The position numbers and the translations under genes are program-made. From assembly GCA_036346225.1 (NCBI GenBank), contig JARFIW010001189.1, positions 1,470,501-1,534,500 of the forward strand: 64,000 nucleotides of DNA, read 5' to 3'. This DNA is from Platerodrilus igneus (taxonomy: Eukaryota > Arthropoda > Insecta > Coleoptera > Lycidae). The notes under the pieces were generated by a model, which did not search any database, was not told the origin of the DNA, and was given only the letters and a program-made list of their open reading frames with translations. Below are positions 46,480-56,850 of the stretch, piece by piece. The number at the start of each line of letters is the position of its first letter. Position 1 is the first letter of the stretch.

Positions 46480-47280
46480 GTGTGTGTAAAATGGTAAGCG
46501 GTGGTCCGATTTTAAATCTGTTTGCAGATTCAGATTCTACGTAAAATTTTAGACTAACAAGATGTGTCACATCGTTAAAAAATTTATATGGACGGTCATA
46601 AAATCGCTGCATGCAGAAAATCTTAAAATTGTGGTAGCTCCCTGGGGGTTGATACAATCTAAGAAATTCATAGAGATTCAGGTAGCTGAGAAAATTCTAA
46701 TATTAATTGATACCAAACAAGATAGGTTTATCTCGAAAGATGCATTGGTTAGACAAAGAAAACTATTTGTTAGTTTTGCTTATAAAGCAAAGAGCAAAAT
46801 TTAGAGGTTTGAGAGCTTTAAAGGGGTATAACTTTGCAGGGTGTGGTCCGATTTCAAATCTGTTTACAGATTCGAATTCTGCGTAAAATTTTAGACTAAT
46901 TTAATGTATTACATGGTTAAAAAAATGTTTAAGGATTGTCAGAAATCGCAACAGGTGAAAGATATTAAAATCAGGGTAGCTCCCTGGGGGATGATACTAT
47001 CTGAAAAATTCCTAAAAATTCAGATAACTGAGAAAAATCTAATATTAATTGATACCAAACAAGATAGGTTTATCTCGTGGGTGAAAATGGCTAGTCGAAG
47101 AAAACTATTTTGGTTCAGAATGTTAGCGGTAAAAAATCTTAAAACGAGGGTAGCTCCCTGGGGGATGATGCAATCTAAAAAATTCCTAGAGATTCGAGTA
47201 GCTGAGAAAAATCTAATAATAATTGATACCAAACAAGATAGGTTTATCTCGTGTGTGGAAATGTGGAAAAAGATTTATCT
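46480..47280 (+). repeat. Three copies of the subterminal unit inside the core
   Basis: GGTCCGATTTTAAATCTG, GTAGCTCCCTGGGGG, GATACCAAACAAGATAGG and TTTATCTCG blocks recur about every 250-360 bases. The same unit occurs in both arms near the tips. These core copies end close to the inner edge of the right arm, suggesting that the core border was itself once an end. Confidence 0.75.
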
Positions 47281-47404
47281 CGCGGGTGGAAAGAATGCGG
47301 GTGTGACGTAATCAAAATGGTTGGGAGTGTCCGAGCAAGGAGGAGAGCAAGGAGAGAGTCCCTTAAAATAAGACTTTATAGTGCGAATTTACATGTAAAT
47401 TTTA

Positions 47405-47430
47405 GTGAGGAGGAGGAGGAGGAAGAGGAA
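47405..47430. repeat. (GAG)n purine tract
   Basis: A short run of GAG triplets near the inner boundary of the right arm. Confidence 0.7.
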
Positions 47431-47462
47431 GCGCTGTCCTGGAATCCCCCAATGCTACTACT

Positions 47463-48186
47463 GAGCATATACCCCCAAAAGGGATGGGCATGCAACTACG
47501 CAACAGTGCAGGGAGAATAAGAATTCTCTCCAATAAGAAATTAAAGTTTCTATGTCCGTAGCACCAGTCATTGGGAAATGGTAGAAATGTTAAACCTATA
47601 AAGACGATTAGTAATTGTGGTTTAGAAAAATAATAGTTTTCTTGAACTAAATAAAATAGCTTTGACTGATTAATGTATATGGTTACATATTCTCGTACAT
47701 ATCCACAAACATCTGCTTGCGTCCGCATACGGGCATGGCGATACCTGTAGTTTTTGTTTAACAAATAATAGGAAAGATACGTTAGGTGTTAGTGTGGAAG
47801 CCCATTGTCGTTTTGAAAAATCTTTGGAAATTATCAGAATGAGAGCGGGTCCAAGTATAATGGATGATTGGCCGAGTTTTTTCTACATTTTACGAGGGAA
47901 TCGGAAGTTAACGGACATCGAGCATCTAATTCTGTATTTGGGCGATATCGAGTACTTGCCGGTTCTAGAAATTATTACGTGCTACCAACCGCTATGCGTA
48001 AGATTTGGTTCTAGGAAATGAGAAACCTACGAAAGCATAGAATACTCGGTATTAATGCTGATTGGTTTAGTGACCGCGTTTGTGCACTCTTAGAGTGGCT
48101 TCGACAATCTTCGATTGTTTTCAAAGAAAATATTCAAACCCACCATTTTCAAAAATATTACGTAGAGGTTATTTAAAATTAAATTG
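47463..48186 (-). repeat. Right terminal inverted repeat arm, inner part
   Basis: Inverted copy of about 37022-37738 in the left arm, including the frame at 47794-48021. It is cut at 48186 by Gypsy-2 and continues at 53754. Confidence 0.85.
47794..48021 (+). CDS. Unassigned conserved frame in right arm
   Basis: 75 codons, the twin of 37184-37411 with a handful of substitutions (for example Ser for Arg in DDWP-FF, Val for Gly before RFGSRK). No domain recognised. The homologous frame ends at the same TGA-type position in both arms. Confidence 0.4.
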   Translation: MEAHCRFEKSLEIIRMRAGPSIMDDWPSFFYILRGNRKLTDIEHLILYLGDIEYLPVLEIITCYQPLCVRFGSRK

Positions 48187-48597
48187 TGTGAGGTTTTTAT
48201 TTAATTAGGGACGCGGTAGATTATTTATTTGGCTAGCTTTGTGATAATCTCAGGGGTAGGGTTCGGTGATCTTTAAAATAAAGCACACACGTAGTAACTA
48301 TTTATAATTAATGAAACTCAACCGATAAACATATAAAAACTTAAGTGAGTGTTTACACATTTTAACAAACTATACACTTTATACAAAAGCAATGAACAAT
48401 AATAGTTTGTATGGTATCTTAATGTACAAAAGAAGCCAACTCATACCCGAAACGCGAGCACGCAAGGGAGTTGCTTCATTACGCCACAGCGGCTTAAACG
48501 ATACTCTCGATACACTGATAGCACACGAGCAGCACTGCGCGACATATATTCACAACAGGTGGGGGTCGCGCGGTCTATCATAAAAAGATATGTTACA
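48187..48597 (-). repeat. Gypsy-2 3' LTR, 411 bp
   Basis: Ends TGTGAGG on the plus strand; on the minus strand it starts TGTAACATATC and ends CTCACA (TG to CA). The polypurine tract AAAGGGGGAGAT adjoins it at 48598-48609. Flanking duplication ATTG at 48183-48186 and 53754-53757. Confidence 0.92.
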
Positions 48598-50248
48598 ATC
48601 TCCCCCTTTGACCTCTAAGCCGTCTCGGCGAGGGGTCAACAACAACAGAACATTTCTTTTTTCTAGGTCTGCCACGTTTCCGAATTGGAACTACTGGTGG
48701 TGCATCTTCTAAACCATGGTAAATCGTTAACGCTGACGAATGGTATACGCCTAGGGGCACTTTAGGATTTTTCAAATCAGCGATTTGATACGAAGTAGGC
48801 GAAACCTTTTTCATAATTACATAAGGCCCATCTTTACGTGGATGCAATTTTGAAGTAACCTTTTTTAAAGCATTACTTTGAGTATGAGTGGTGACCAAAA
48901 CTTTATCATTTACGTTGTAATCAGGATTTGGATTTCTTTTCCTGTCAGCATATATCTTCTGACGATCCTGTTGCATTTCATGCGTTTGTTTGGCTTCAAC
49001 CCAGGTTCGAGCCATTTTATCTAAAAAGGGCGTAATCTGCGGCACAAAATTCTCTGACTGCACCACTACGCGAAGATCGTTTTGAACCTGATCTGGAGTT
49101 CTCAGCTCCCTACCAAACGTGAGAAAAGCAGCGGTATAACCAGTGCTTTGACTATAAACCGAATTCATAGCAAACCGAATCACAGGCAACTTATCAACCC
49201 ATGAAGCGTGGTCTTCTTTTACAAGAATAGCCAAGCGAGGTTTTAAATCTCGGTTTTTCCTTTCCACAATATTTGCGGCAGGATGATACAATGGTATCAA
49301 GTGCTGTTTAATTCCTAAACAATGGCAAACTTTTTGCATAACAGCTGATACAAATTGTGTACCGTTATCACGTGTTATTTTACGAGGTATCCCATACCTA
49401 AAGAAAACTTCATTAACAAGTACTTTAGCGCATTCCTGCGCGGTAGCACGCACTAGAGCAAATAGCTCAACCCATTTGGTACTAGGATCTTCCACAATTA
49501 AGATGCATTTCTCCCCATTAACCGATTCGGGAAGAGGTCCAAACAGATCAATTGACAGTACTTCAAACCTCTGATTGTACACAGGTGTTTGAACTAAACC
49601 AGCAGGTTTTTGATTACTCGCTTTGTACCGTTGGCACTCCAAGCACGACTTAACATAATCATAAACATATCGGCGCATACCAACAAAATAGTACACTTTC
49701 ATAATTCTTTGTAAGGTACGTTCAGCACCGTAATGGGCAGCAGTTGGTGCATCGTGGTACTCTTTCAGTACACGGGCTCGTTCATGAGCAGGCACCACTA
49801 ATTGTGCTTCATCCCCATCCTCCTCAGAATTATAATGATATAAAATACCATTAGTCATGATGTAACCACGATCGGTCCATTTTGTGAAATCATGACATGA
49901 AACGTCTTCAAACGTACGAATTATTTTAGCTAATTCTTCGTCTTTCAACTGCTCAGCACGAATGTCTGCAGCAGTTCTCGTGGGCATGTCAACTGTAACC
50001 AAGCACACATCACACGCGGTTTTGGTATCATGTCCACACGGCGGACGAGATAAACAATCGGCAATAAAATTACAACGACCTGGTATGTAATCAATCCGAA
50101 TGTTATAACTTTGAATCATTAATGCCCAACGCGCAAGTCGACCAGTAGGCGACCGTAAGCTTAACAACCATTTCAGAGGTTGATGGTCAGTAGTAACTAT
50201 TACTGACGATGTGTCTAGGTAACCTCGAAATTTATTCAGGCTCCACAC
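48593..50248 (-). CDS. Gypsy-2 pol: RNase H end and integrase
   Basis: 551 codons without a stop. It begins in RNase H (VIVTTDHQPLKWLL, LARWALMIQSYNIRIDYIPG) and continues into a zinc-binding integrase region (HDAPTAAHYG then CLECQRYK), and the core with all three catalytic blocks: LSIDLFGPLPE, ITRDNGTQFVS and HPAANIVERKNRDLK, matching D, D, E. A GPYVIMKK...SYQIADL module of the GPY/F type follows, then a basic RKRGRPRKKK tail. The frame reads through the polypurine tract and ends at a TAA formed by the first bases of the LTR. This is the best preserved enzyme in the window, though the upstream frame is out of register at about 50240. Confidence 0.9.
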   Translation of the reverse strand: MWSLNKFRGYLDTSSVIVTTDHQPLKWLLSLRSPTGRLARWALMIQSYNIRIDYIPGRCNFIADCLSRPPCGHDTKTACDVCLVTVDMPTRTAADIRAEQLKDEELAKIIRTFEDVSCHDFTKWTDRGYIMTNGILYHYNSEEDGDEAQLVVPAHERARVLKEYHDAPTAAHYGAERTLQRIMKVYYFVGMRRYVYDYVKSCLECQRYKASNQKPAGLVQTPVYNQRFEVLSIDLFGPLPESVNGEKCILIVEDPSTKWVELFALVRATAQECAKVLVNEVFFRYGIPRKITRDNGTQFVSAVMQKVCHCLGIKQHLIPLYHPAANIVERKNRDLKPRLAILVKEDHASWVDKLPVIRFAMNSVYSQSTGYTAAFLTFGRELRTPDQVQNDLRVVVQSENFVPQITPFLDKMARTWVEAKQTHEMQQDRQKIYADRKRNPNPDYNVNDKVLVTTHTQSNALKKVTSKLHPRKDGPYVIMKKVSPTSYQIADLKNPKVPLGVYHSSALTIYHGLEDAPPVVPIRKRGRPRKKKCSVVVDPSPRRLRGQRGRL

Positions 50249-51587
50249 AACACAAAGAGCTTCACGTTCGGGGCAATTATAATTTTTTCAGCAGACGTCA
50301 ATAATCTTGACGCATATTCTATTGGGTGTTCATCAGGCCCTTCCCCTTGTAGTAAAACAGCGCCCAAAGCGTACGCAGACGCATCAGTCCTTAAAATGTA
50401 TGGTTTCGTACCATCATTTTGCTGTAAAATTGGGGCAGTAACAAGAGATTTTTTTAAAGAATCAAAAGCCTTTTGATGACTTTCATTCCAAACCCATTTA
50501 ACATTTTTCTTTGTCAGGTCAGAAAGAGGTTTAGAAATTTCAGCAAACCCTTCGACAAAACGTCGATACCATGAGCAAGTCTGTAAAAAAGATTGCACAT
50601 CTTTGACATTGCGTGGTTTAGGCATATTAGTAATGGCAGAAGTTTTTTCTGGATCAACCTCAATTCCATTCGGTGTGATAACATGACCTAAATATTTTAT
50701 GCTTGAACAAGCAAAACGCATTTTCTCTATTGAGAGTTAACTTAAATTGTTTTAACCTTTCGAAAACTTTTTCCAAATCATTAAGATGTGAGTCAAATGT
50801 TTCTGACAGTACTAAAGATCATCCAAATATGCTAAAATCAGCATATCTCCCAGTCCACGTCTAAATATATCAATTAGCCTTTGAAAAGTAGCTGGGCCGT
50901 TTCGTAAACCAAACGGCATTACTTTATAACGAAACATACCAAACGGACACACGAAAGCAGTTTTATCTCGATCTGATTCGCGAACACTAATCTGATGATA
51001 ACCAGATCTTAAGTCTAAAGTCGACATGAAAATGTACGTTTTGTGGCATGTAACAAATCATCCATACGAGGCAATGGATACGAATCCGGTGTAGTAATAG
51101 CATTAAGTTTGCGGTAATCTACACAAACACGAGTTGAACCGTCTTTCTTTGGCACAAGGACCACTGGGGCGGCCCAGGGTGATTCACACTCTTCAATCAC
51201 GTCTTCACTAAGCATTCTATCGATTTCTTTCCGCATAATTTCCTTATTAGAGGGTGACATACGGTATGGGGGGACAGCAATAGGCGGGTGATCCGCTGTT
51301 TCTATTCTGTGTTCCGTAAATGGGGTGGTCCCTCCCCCTAGTCGGAAAGTATTTTCGTTTGCTTTAACTAAGCGGTCTAAACGAGAAACTTGGGAAGCAT
51401 CAAGCATGGTTCCTTCGTTAGAACGTAACGCACTAATGGAATTTATAGCAATGTGCGGCTTGCAGTTCACTATTTCAAAATCTAACACAAATTTCTGTTT
51501 TGCGTTGTCTGCAAAATTCCACGTACGGTTGGAAATGTCTAAAACAAGTTTTGCGTCCTCGAGAAAATCTATGCCAAATAAGGTCAA
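50236..51587 (-). pseudogene. Gypsy-2 pol: reverse transcriptase and start of RNase H
   Basis: 51587-51015: pre-RT and fingers, with TPFTEHRIETADHPPIAVPPYRM, then CESPWAAPVVLVPKKDGSTRVCVDYRKLN. 51027-50812: palm, with TLDLRSGYHQI, TAFVCPFGMFRYKVMPFGL and the catalytic LAYLDDL. 50721-50236: thumb and RNase H, with IKYLGHVITPNGIEVDPEK, SWYRRFVEGFAEISKPL and RTDASAYALGAVL. Frameshifts at about 51020, between 50812 and 50721, and at about 50240 break the frame. All catalytic residues that I can check are present, so the element is young relative to its neighbours. Confidence 0.88.
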
Positions 51588-51640
51588 GTTGTTCTTAGCA
51601 TGAGGTAAAACAATGAAAGATGTGTTAATGGAACGACCAT

Positions 51641-52818
51641 TTAGAAAACATTTACATTGGTTACTAAGATATTTTGAAACGAAGTGCTTCCGTCAGCAAG
51701 TTTAACCGTAACTTGATCTTCGTAAAACTTTTGACCTTTTGCCAACAAGGCTTTATGCAATGAGTCGCTAGCAACACTTTGTTTTGCAGCAGTATCTATA
51801 ATACCAGTGCCAGACATACCTAATATTTGCACATATAAAGTAGGACGAGGGCGGGGTTTAACCAGCCTATCTTTTAAATATATACCACAGAATTCCATGG
51901 AATTCACTTCTTGCGTATTTTCTGTAGTTTTACATTTCGGACAGTTAGCGCGAATATAACCCGGGTTTCCACAACCAAAACACGAAATAGGGTTAGCACT
52001 AATTGTATTGTTTACTTGAGCAGTCTCTTTGCGAGCTAATTTACGACAATCATCTGTTTTATGACTAAATGTCTTACAGTAACCACATCGAACATTATGG
52101 GTTGATTTCGTATTTTTAGAAATTACTTTATCCACTGATTTATGATTTTCAGCGCGATCAATACGTTTTTCCACGAAAGTCTCTTCAATCAAACGCGCGC
52201 GTTCCAAAAGTTCAGTAAAAGAATTAACACTATCGCGAGGAATTTTCTCACGTATTTGAATATTTAAAAGCCCATACACCATATCTAACTGTATAGCTTC
52301 ACTTAAAGTGTTAACCGGTAAATTTGCTAAAATATTACGACATTGACAAACGAAAACGTCCGTCGGAATGCAAGCATCTTGCTCCCGAGAGAATAATTCT
52401 CTATAAACACGATATGGAGGTTTTTTAGGTCCAAACGTGGTACGTAATAAAGTTAAAGCATGTGACCAATTGTTGACATCAGCTTTCACACCTTGCCACC
52501 AAGACGATGCAAATCCACATAAAAGCATAGAAAGTCCTCGAAGAGCATTAGAATCATTTACTTGCGAACAATCTTTGTAAACTTCAATTGCGTCAATAAA
52601 TGCGTTCACATCCGTGCCTTTTTACCATCAAAACGCGAAAGACACTGTGAAAAGTTTCCCCCTGTCGCTGCTGGAGGGTTAACATTATTAATATTTACAC
52701 TACGGATACTCTGTAATAATGCTTCAAATTGTTCCTTGGACAAAGTCACAGATTCACTCGTTGAATCATTCATGTTTGTGGAAGTTTGTTTACTTCTTAA
52801 AAAATAATCGTGTGACAT
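51641..52818 (-). pseudogene. Gypsy-2 gag and protease
   Basis: Starts at 52818 (SHDYFLRSKQ) with a frame change at about 52608. The capsid-like part (ALRGLSMLLCGFASSWWQGVK, LRTTFGPKKPPYRVYRELFSREQD) is followed by two zinc knuckles: CGYCKTFSHKTDDC (canonical CCHC) and CFGCGNPGYIRANC (His replaced by Tyr). The protease region reads GTGIIDTAAKQSVASDSL, where the active-site DTG is DTA. A gap in frame at about 51640-51590 leads to pol. Gag would assemble particles and bind RNA. Confidence 0.82.
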
Positions 52819-53341
52819 ACGAGTTTGTAAATAAAATTATCAAAATAATTATAACCCGTAAAAACGCTTTACAACCAAGCTGTCCTTCCAAAGGGATTGG
52901 TAACCACAATCTCAGGTATGCTTCTGGTTGAAACAAAACGCGATCGCGATCGCGAATACGTTATAATGTACACGTTTACCGAACAACATATTTTCAGAAC
53001 AGTCATTAAATTAAGAAACACTACGTTTCATAAGGCACTGTTTATAGTTCTATCTAATACGAACATTTTGAAAATTGCTATACATACTTCAAACAAAACA
53101 TAAACAAGCAGTTTTATAAGCAATACAAAACTTAAAAACAGTTAAAGCCACTGAAAGATACATAAATACCTTTTCTGTGTTGTATGCATCCTTATCTATA
53201 AAACCAGGCAAGCAGGTGTATACAAACCAAATCCTTATTCCGTCTGCACCTCGACCTTGCTTGAAAACACAACACTTTTAATAGTTTATCGACGAACATA
53301 TGCGCGCTTATTTTAAATGGCCATGGGTTGGGTGACAAATT
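52819..53341 (-). other. Gypsy-2 5' untranslated leader with primer site
   Basis: No gene. On the minus strand, directly after the 5' LTR, comes AATTTGTCACCCAACCCATGG, the expected place for a tRNA primer site (about 53341-53322). The tRNA is not identified. Confidence 0.5.
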
Positions 53342-53753
53342 TGTGAGAGTTTTTATTAATCATGGGCGCGGTAGAGTATTTTATTCGGCTAGCAATATGA
53401 TAATCCCAGTGGTAGGCTTTGGTCATCTTTAAAATAAAGCACACACGTAGTAACTATTTATAATTAATGAAACTCAACCGATAAACATATAAAAACTTAA
53501 GTGAGTGTTTACACATTTTAACAAACTATACACTTTATACAAAAGCAATGAACAATAATAGTTTGTATGGTATCTTAATGTACAAAAGAAGCCAACTCAT
53601 ACCCGAAACGCGAGCACGCAAGGGAGTTGCTTCATTACGCCACAACGGCTTAAACGATACTCTCGATACACTGATAGCACACGAGCAGCACTGCGCGACA
53701 TATATTCACAACAGGTGGGGGTCGCGCGGTCTATCATAAAAAGATATGTTACA
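53342..53753 (-). repeat. Gypsy-2 5' LTR, 412 bp
   Basis: Pairs with 48187-48597. Over about 310 bases (53445-53753) the two differ at about one position (A at 53644 where the other has G); over the remaining 100 bases next to the leader they differ at roughly 16 or more positions. Confidence 0.92.
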
Positions 53754-54208
53754 ATTGCTTTATTAGTAAGTATTCTGTAGACAACAAGTTTGGTATTCCC
53801 TTAATAAAGGTTTAAAATGTTTTTTTAAGTTATTGTTTATAGTAGCACTTTATCTTGTACTGCACGGCTTGCAACCAATTTGTGTGCGTGTGCTATAATC
53901 CTTGTGGATTTTTAATATGTGCGCGATGCGATTGCCGGCCTGTATAACATGGAAGACATTTCCGATGACTCTACTAACTGCATTCGCATGGTGCTAAATG
54001 TACTGGACGAGTAGCAAGGATTGGTAAAAGATGACGTCATTTAGTTCTCCACTAAATCCTCAACTTCCCTCGGCTGTCTTCGGAAACCTTTGGTTTGCAC
54101 TCTATAGGAAGCATAAAGCAGCTACGCAAGAGTAAACTTTTTAGTTATAAGTTAGTTCGCTTAAAAGTTTAACCAAAGTCTTATAGTGCGGATTTTGTGT
54201 TGTACTAA

Positions 54209-54434
54209 AATGGTACCTGCAAACGTTTTAAATGCAACTCTTGCAGTGTTTCCTATACCTGGAAAAACCGCTACTGGCGAAGATAGTGTAAAAATGGTTA
54301 GCATAGCGTTTAACAATCGTATGACTAGCTACCGCATAAAGAACACCAGTGTCGACGATGGAGTATCCGAACCGAGGAAGAGGTATGCTGTAAATCTATT
54401 GTATATATTAGTTTTAAGATCCCGTAATTTTTAA
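54209..54434 (+). pseudogene. Deleted copy of the C2H2 gene, right arm
   Basis: Twin of 36342-36571: the same start, the same loss of all three fingers, the same join into KMVSIAFNNRM and YRIKNTSVDDGV. Identical breakpoints in both arms mean that the deletion predates the arm pair. Confidence 0.7.
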
Positions 54435-54463
54435 GTTCTTCGTTCACTTTACATGTAAATTAT

Positions 54464-55012
54464 TTGGAGATAGAAGAGGAGGAAGACAGCCAAGATAAAA
54501 TAAAAATCTTACACAAGTGCTACATTAAAGCAGGTAACATGTTTTACACAATCTGTAACACCATATTCTACAATTCCAAAAGAAATAGTCATTTCGGAAT
54601 TGGAGGGTTGATAGATACGCCTAACATTCGTCTAGCTAAAAGCTTATCTTTAAAATTTGAAAAAAATATATATGTAAAACAGCGCATTACTTTGGAAAAA
54701 TTCATATTTTTAAAATACAATCAGAAACAATGGTAAAATACACATTAATTGGTGTTTGCACATAAATGTAGACCTACCTTAAATCTTCACAAAAAATCAC
54801 TGCACAAAAACGATTATGTAAAATATCGATGTACTTTTACACGCCAAAGAAACGTACGGAAGGAATAGGTTTTTACTAATCAGATCGCGTTTTTATGCGG
54901 TTTGAAAACCGTTAATCGATCCGTATTACAAGATGAAGTTTGCATTTCTCCTAGTCGAGGTCGTAGTAGAAAGTACATTGTGTACACCAGGAATTATACG
55001 GGAATTTCTTAA
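54464..55012 (+). pseudogene. Gene fragments in right arm (mirrors 35764-36312)
   Basis: 54464-54736 shares [20 protein letters not shown] and IDTPNIR with the core gene. The following frame matches 36027-35764 but carries an in-frame TAG near 54865 (after RNVRKE). Non-functional remnants. Confidence 0.6.
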
Positions 55013-55389
55013 TGGATGACATTCAGCATATCTATTGTATTTCTCAAATCATATAGCCGCTAATTAATAAAAAAGAAAGGCTACTTTCACTATACGTCAC
55101 ATAATTGTAAAGCAATTAGTTTGTAAAATGAATGTATTTTCTAACTATTTAGCATTGTGCATGTAATAATGTTAAAACCAGAAAAATTTTCAAAGTCATG
55201 GGTTTTTCCGATATTCTGAAAACAGCACATTACTGTTTGAAAAAATGATTTTAAATATTAAGCACTTATGGCTTATAAAGAACTCATTTCTAAAATCTTT
55301 GTGGTTTAGATTTCTAGGGAAATGGTTGTTTAAAGCATATGTTATAGATGAGCAAAACAATTTAAAGAGGTGTGAGACTTTAAATGAGT

Positions 55390-56040
55390 AACTCTGTAAG
55401 GGATGGTCTGATTTTAAATCTGTTTGCAGATTCGGATTCTACCTAAAATTCTAGACTAACAAGATGTGTCACATGGTTAAAAATTTATATGGACGGTCAT
55501 AAAATCGCTGCATGCAGAAAATCTTAAAAATGGGGTAGCTCCCTGTGGGATGATGCTCTATAAAAAATTCTTAGAGATTCGGGTAGCTGAGAAAAATCTA
55601 ATATTAATTGATACCAAACAAGATAGGGTTATCTCGAAAGATGCATTGGTTAGACGAAGAAAACTATTTGGTTCAGATTTAGGAGCAAAGAGCAAAATTT
55701 AGAGGCTCAGAGTCTTTAAAGGGGTATAACTTTGCAGGGGGTGGTCCTATTGCAAATCTGTTTGCAGATTCGAATTCTGCGCAAAATTCTAGACTAGCAA
55801 GATGCGTCACATGGTTAAAAAGTTTATAAGGACAATCATAAAATTGCTGCATGCAGAAAATCTTAAAATTGGGGTAGCTCTCGGGGGGATGATGCAATCT
55901 AAAAAATTCCTAGAGATTCAGGTAGCTGAGAAAATTCTAATATTAATTAATACCAAACAAGTTAGGGTTATATCGAAAGATGCATTGGTTAGACGAAGAA
56001 AACTATTTTGTTGTAAATTTAAGATGACAATGTTATTTAT
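55390..56040 (+). repeat. Subterminal units, two copies (right arm)
   Basis: Plus-oriented copies of the same unit as 34740-35400 and 46480-47280. Confidence 0.8.
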
Positions 56041-56104
56041 TACTGTCGCCAAATGTGGGAGCAAATGTGGATTGTGTGTAGAAATGTGGATGCTAAGATT
56101 CATC

Positions 56105-56395
56105 TCCACATTTCCTCCTAGGAGTCCTTCCACCACATTTCCTCCTTATTGGGATTTACATCTCCGCATTTCCTCCTAGGAGTCCCTCCACCACATTTCC
56201 TCCTTATGGGAATTTACATTTCCGCATTTCCTCCTAGGAGTTCCTCCACCACATTTCCTCCTTATGGGGATTTACATCTCCAAATTTCCTCCTAGGAGTT
56301 CCTCCACCACATTTCCTCCTTATGGGGATTTACATCTCCGCATTTCCTCCTAGGAGTTCCTCCACCACATTTACTCCTTATGGGGATTTACATGT
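56105..56395 (-). repeat. Subterminal 58-bp array, about 5 copies (right arm)
   Basis: Reverse complement of the left array, with two fewer units: CATTTCCTCCTAGGAG and CACCACATTTCCTCCTTATG recur. Copy number differs between the arms, as expected of tandem arrays. Confidence 0.92.
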
Positions 56396-56460
56396 AAATG
56401 TGGGAGGAAATGTGGGATTTGGGAGGAAATGTGGTCACAGAAAGCCTTTATTCCTCCTAC

Positions 56461-56468
56461 TTAGAAGA
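56461..56468. repeat. Right target duplication TTAGAAGA of the 22-kb element
   Basis: Identical to 34212-34219; after it, hAT coding sequence continues. Confidence 0.93.
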
Positions 56469-56850
56469 TGCTGCTAGAGTATCAATAACATTAATAAATG
56501 ATAAGAACCTCCCATTTATATTTGTAGAAGAGTGGCAATTGCTATGTGAAATTATGATCATTTTGAAAAAAAAAGCAAAAGACTTTCAAGCTAGGGGTAC
56601 ATCTACATCCAAAGCTATTGTGGAGGTTCAGAGGTATTTGGAGGTAGTCTATTAGCTAGACAGGAAGATTCACTTACCTGGTGGCGTGAACACAAGTACA
56701 ACTATCCGTATTTGTCACAAGTAGCTATTAGACAATTAGGTACCGTAGCAACATCAGTGTCTTACGAGAGAATTTTCTCAAAAACAGGGCAATTGATAAA
56801 TGTAAGTAGATCCTGACTAAATGCGAGCAAAAAAAAAATTACGTTTATTC
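56461..56850 (+). pseudogene. hAT transposase, C-terminal part
   Basis: Resumes directly where 34219 stopped: LEDAARVSI follows the LLELE end of the left part. Later blocks: EEWQLLCEIMIILK, then in another frame WWREHKYNYPYLSQVAIRQL-type sequence and the hAT dimerisation-region pattern RIFSKTGQLINVSRS (about 56770-56815). Stops and frameshifts are present. No start of its own. Together the two parts show one ancient hAT gene split by the large element. Confidence 0.8.

Larger units (their letters stand above)
34220..56460. mobile_element. 22.2-kb terminal-inverted-repeat element (virus/Polinton-like gene fragments), nested in hAT
   Basis: Ends GTAGGAGGAAT...ATTCCTCCTAC, flanked by the 8-bp duplication TTAGAAGA. 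The outermost 80 bases are inverted copies with a few mismatches, and the inverted similarity continues for about 3.5 kb on each side. Removing a LINE (39218-43274) and a Gypsy element (48187-53753) gives an original size of about 12.6 kb. The core (37739-47462) holds a broken unassigned gene (minus), a C2H2 gene (plus), and a DNA polymerase B-like C-terminal fragment (minus). Polintons also have long TIRs and PolB but make 6-bp duplications; 8 bp fits hAT, P, MULE, Merlin or Zisupton-type integration. No transposase or integrase of its own is visible, so it was probably non-autonomous or has lost it. Confidence 0.9.
53754..56460 (-). repeat. Right terminal inverted repeat arm, outer part
   Basis: Inverted copy of 34220-37021: promoter-like block (53760-54208), deleted C2H2 copy (54209-54434), gene fragments (54464-55010), two subterminal units (55390-56040), the 58-bp array and the tip ending ATTCCTCCTAC. 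Confidence 0.88.

Noticed and set aside
48392..48583. Identical 63-codon frames in both Gypsy-2 LTRs (also 53548-53739)
   Set aside because: An LTR sequence copied twice by reverse transcription; identity reflects recent insertion, not coding selection.
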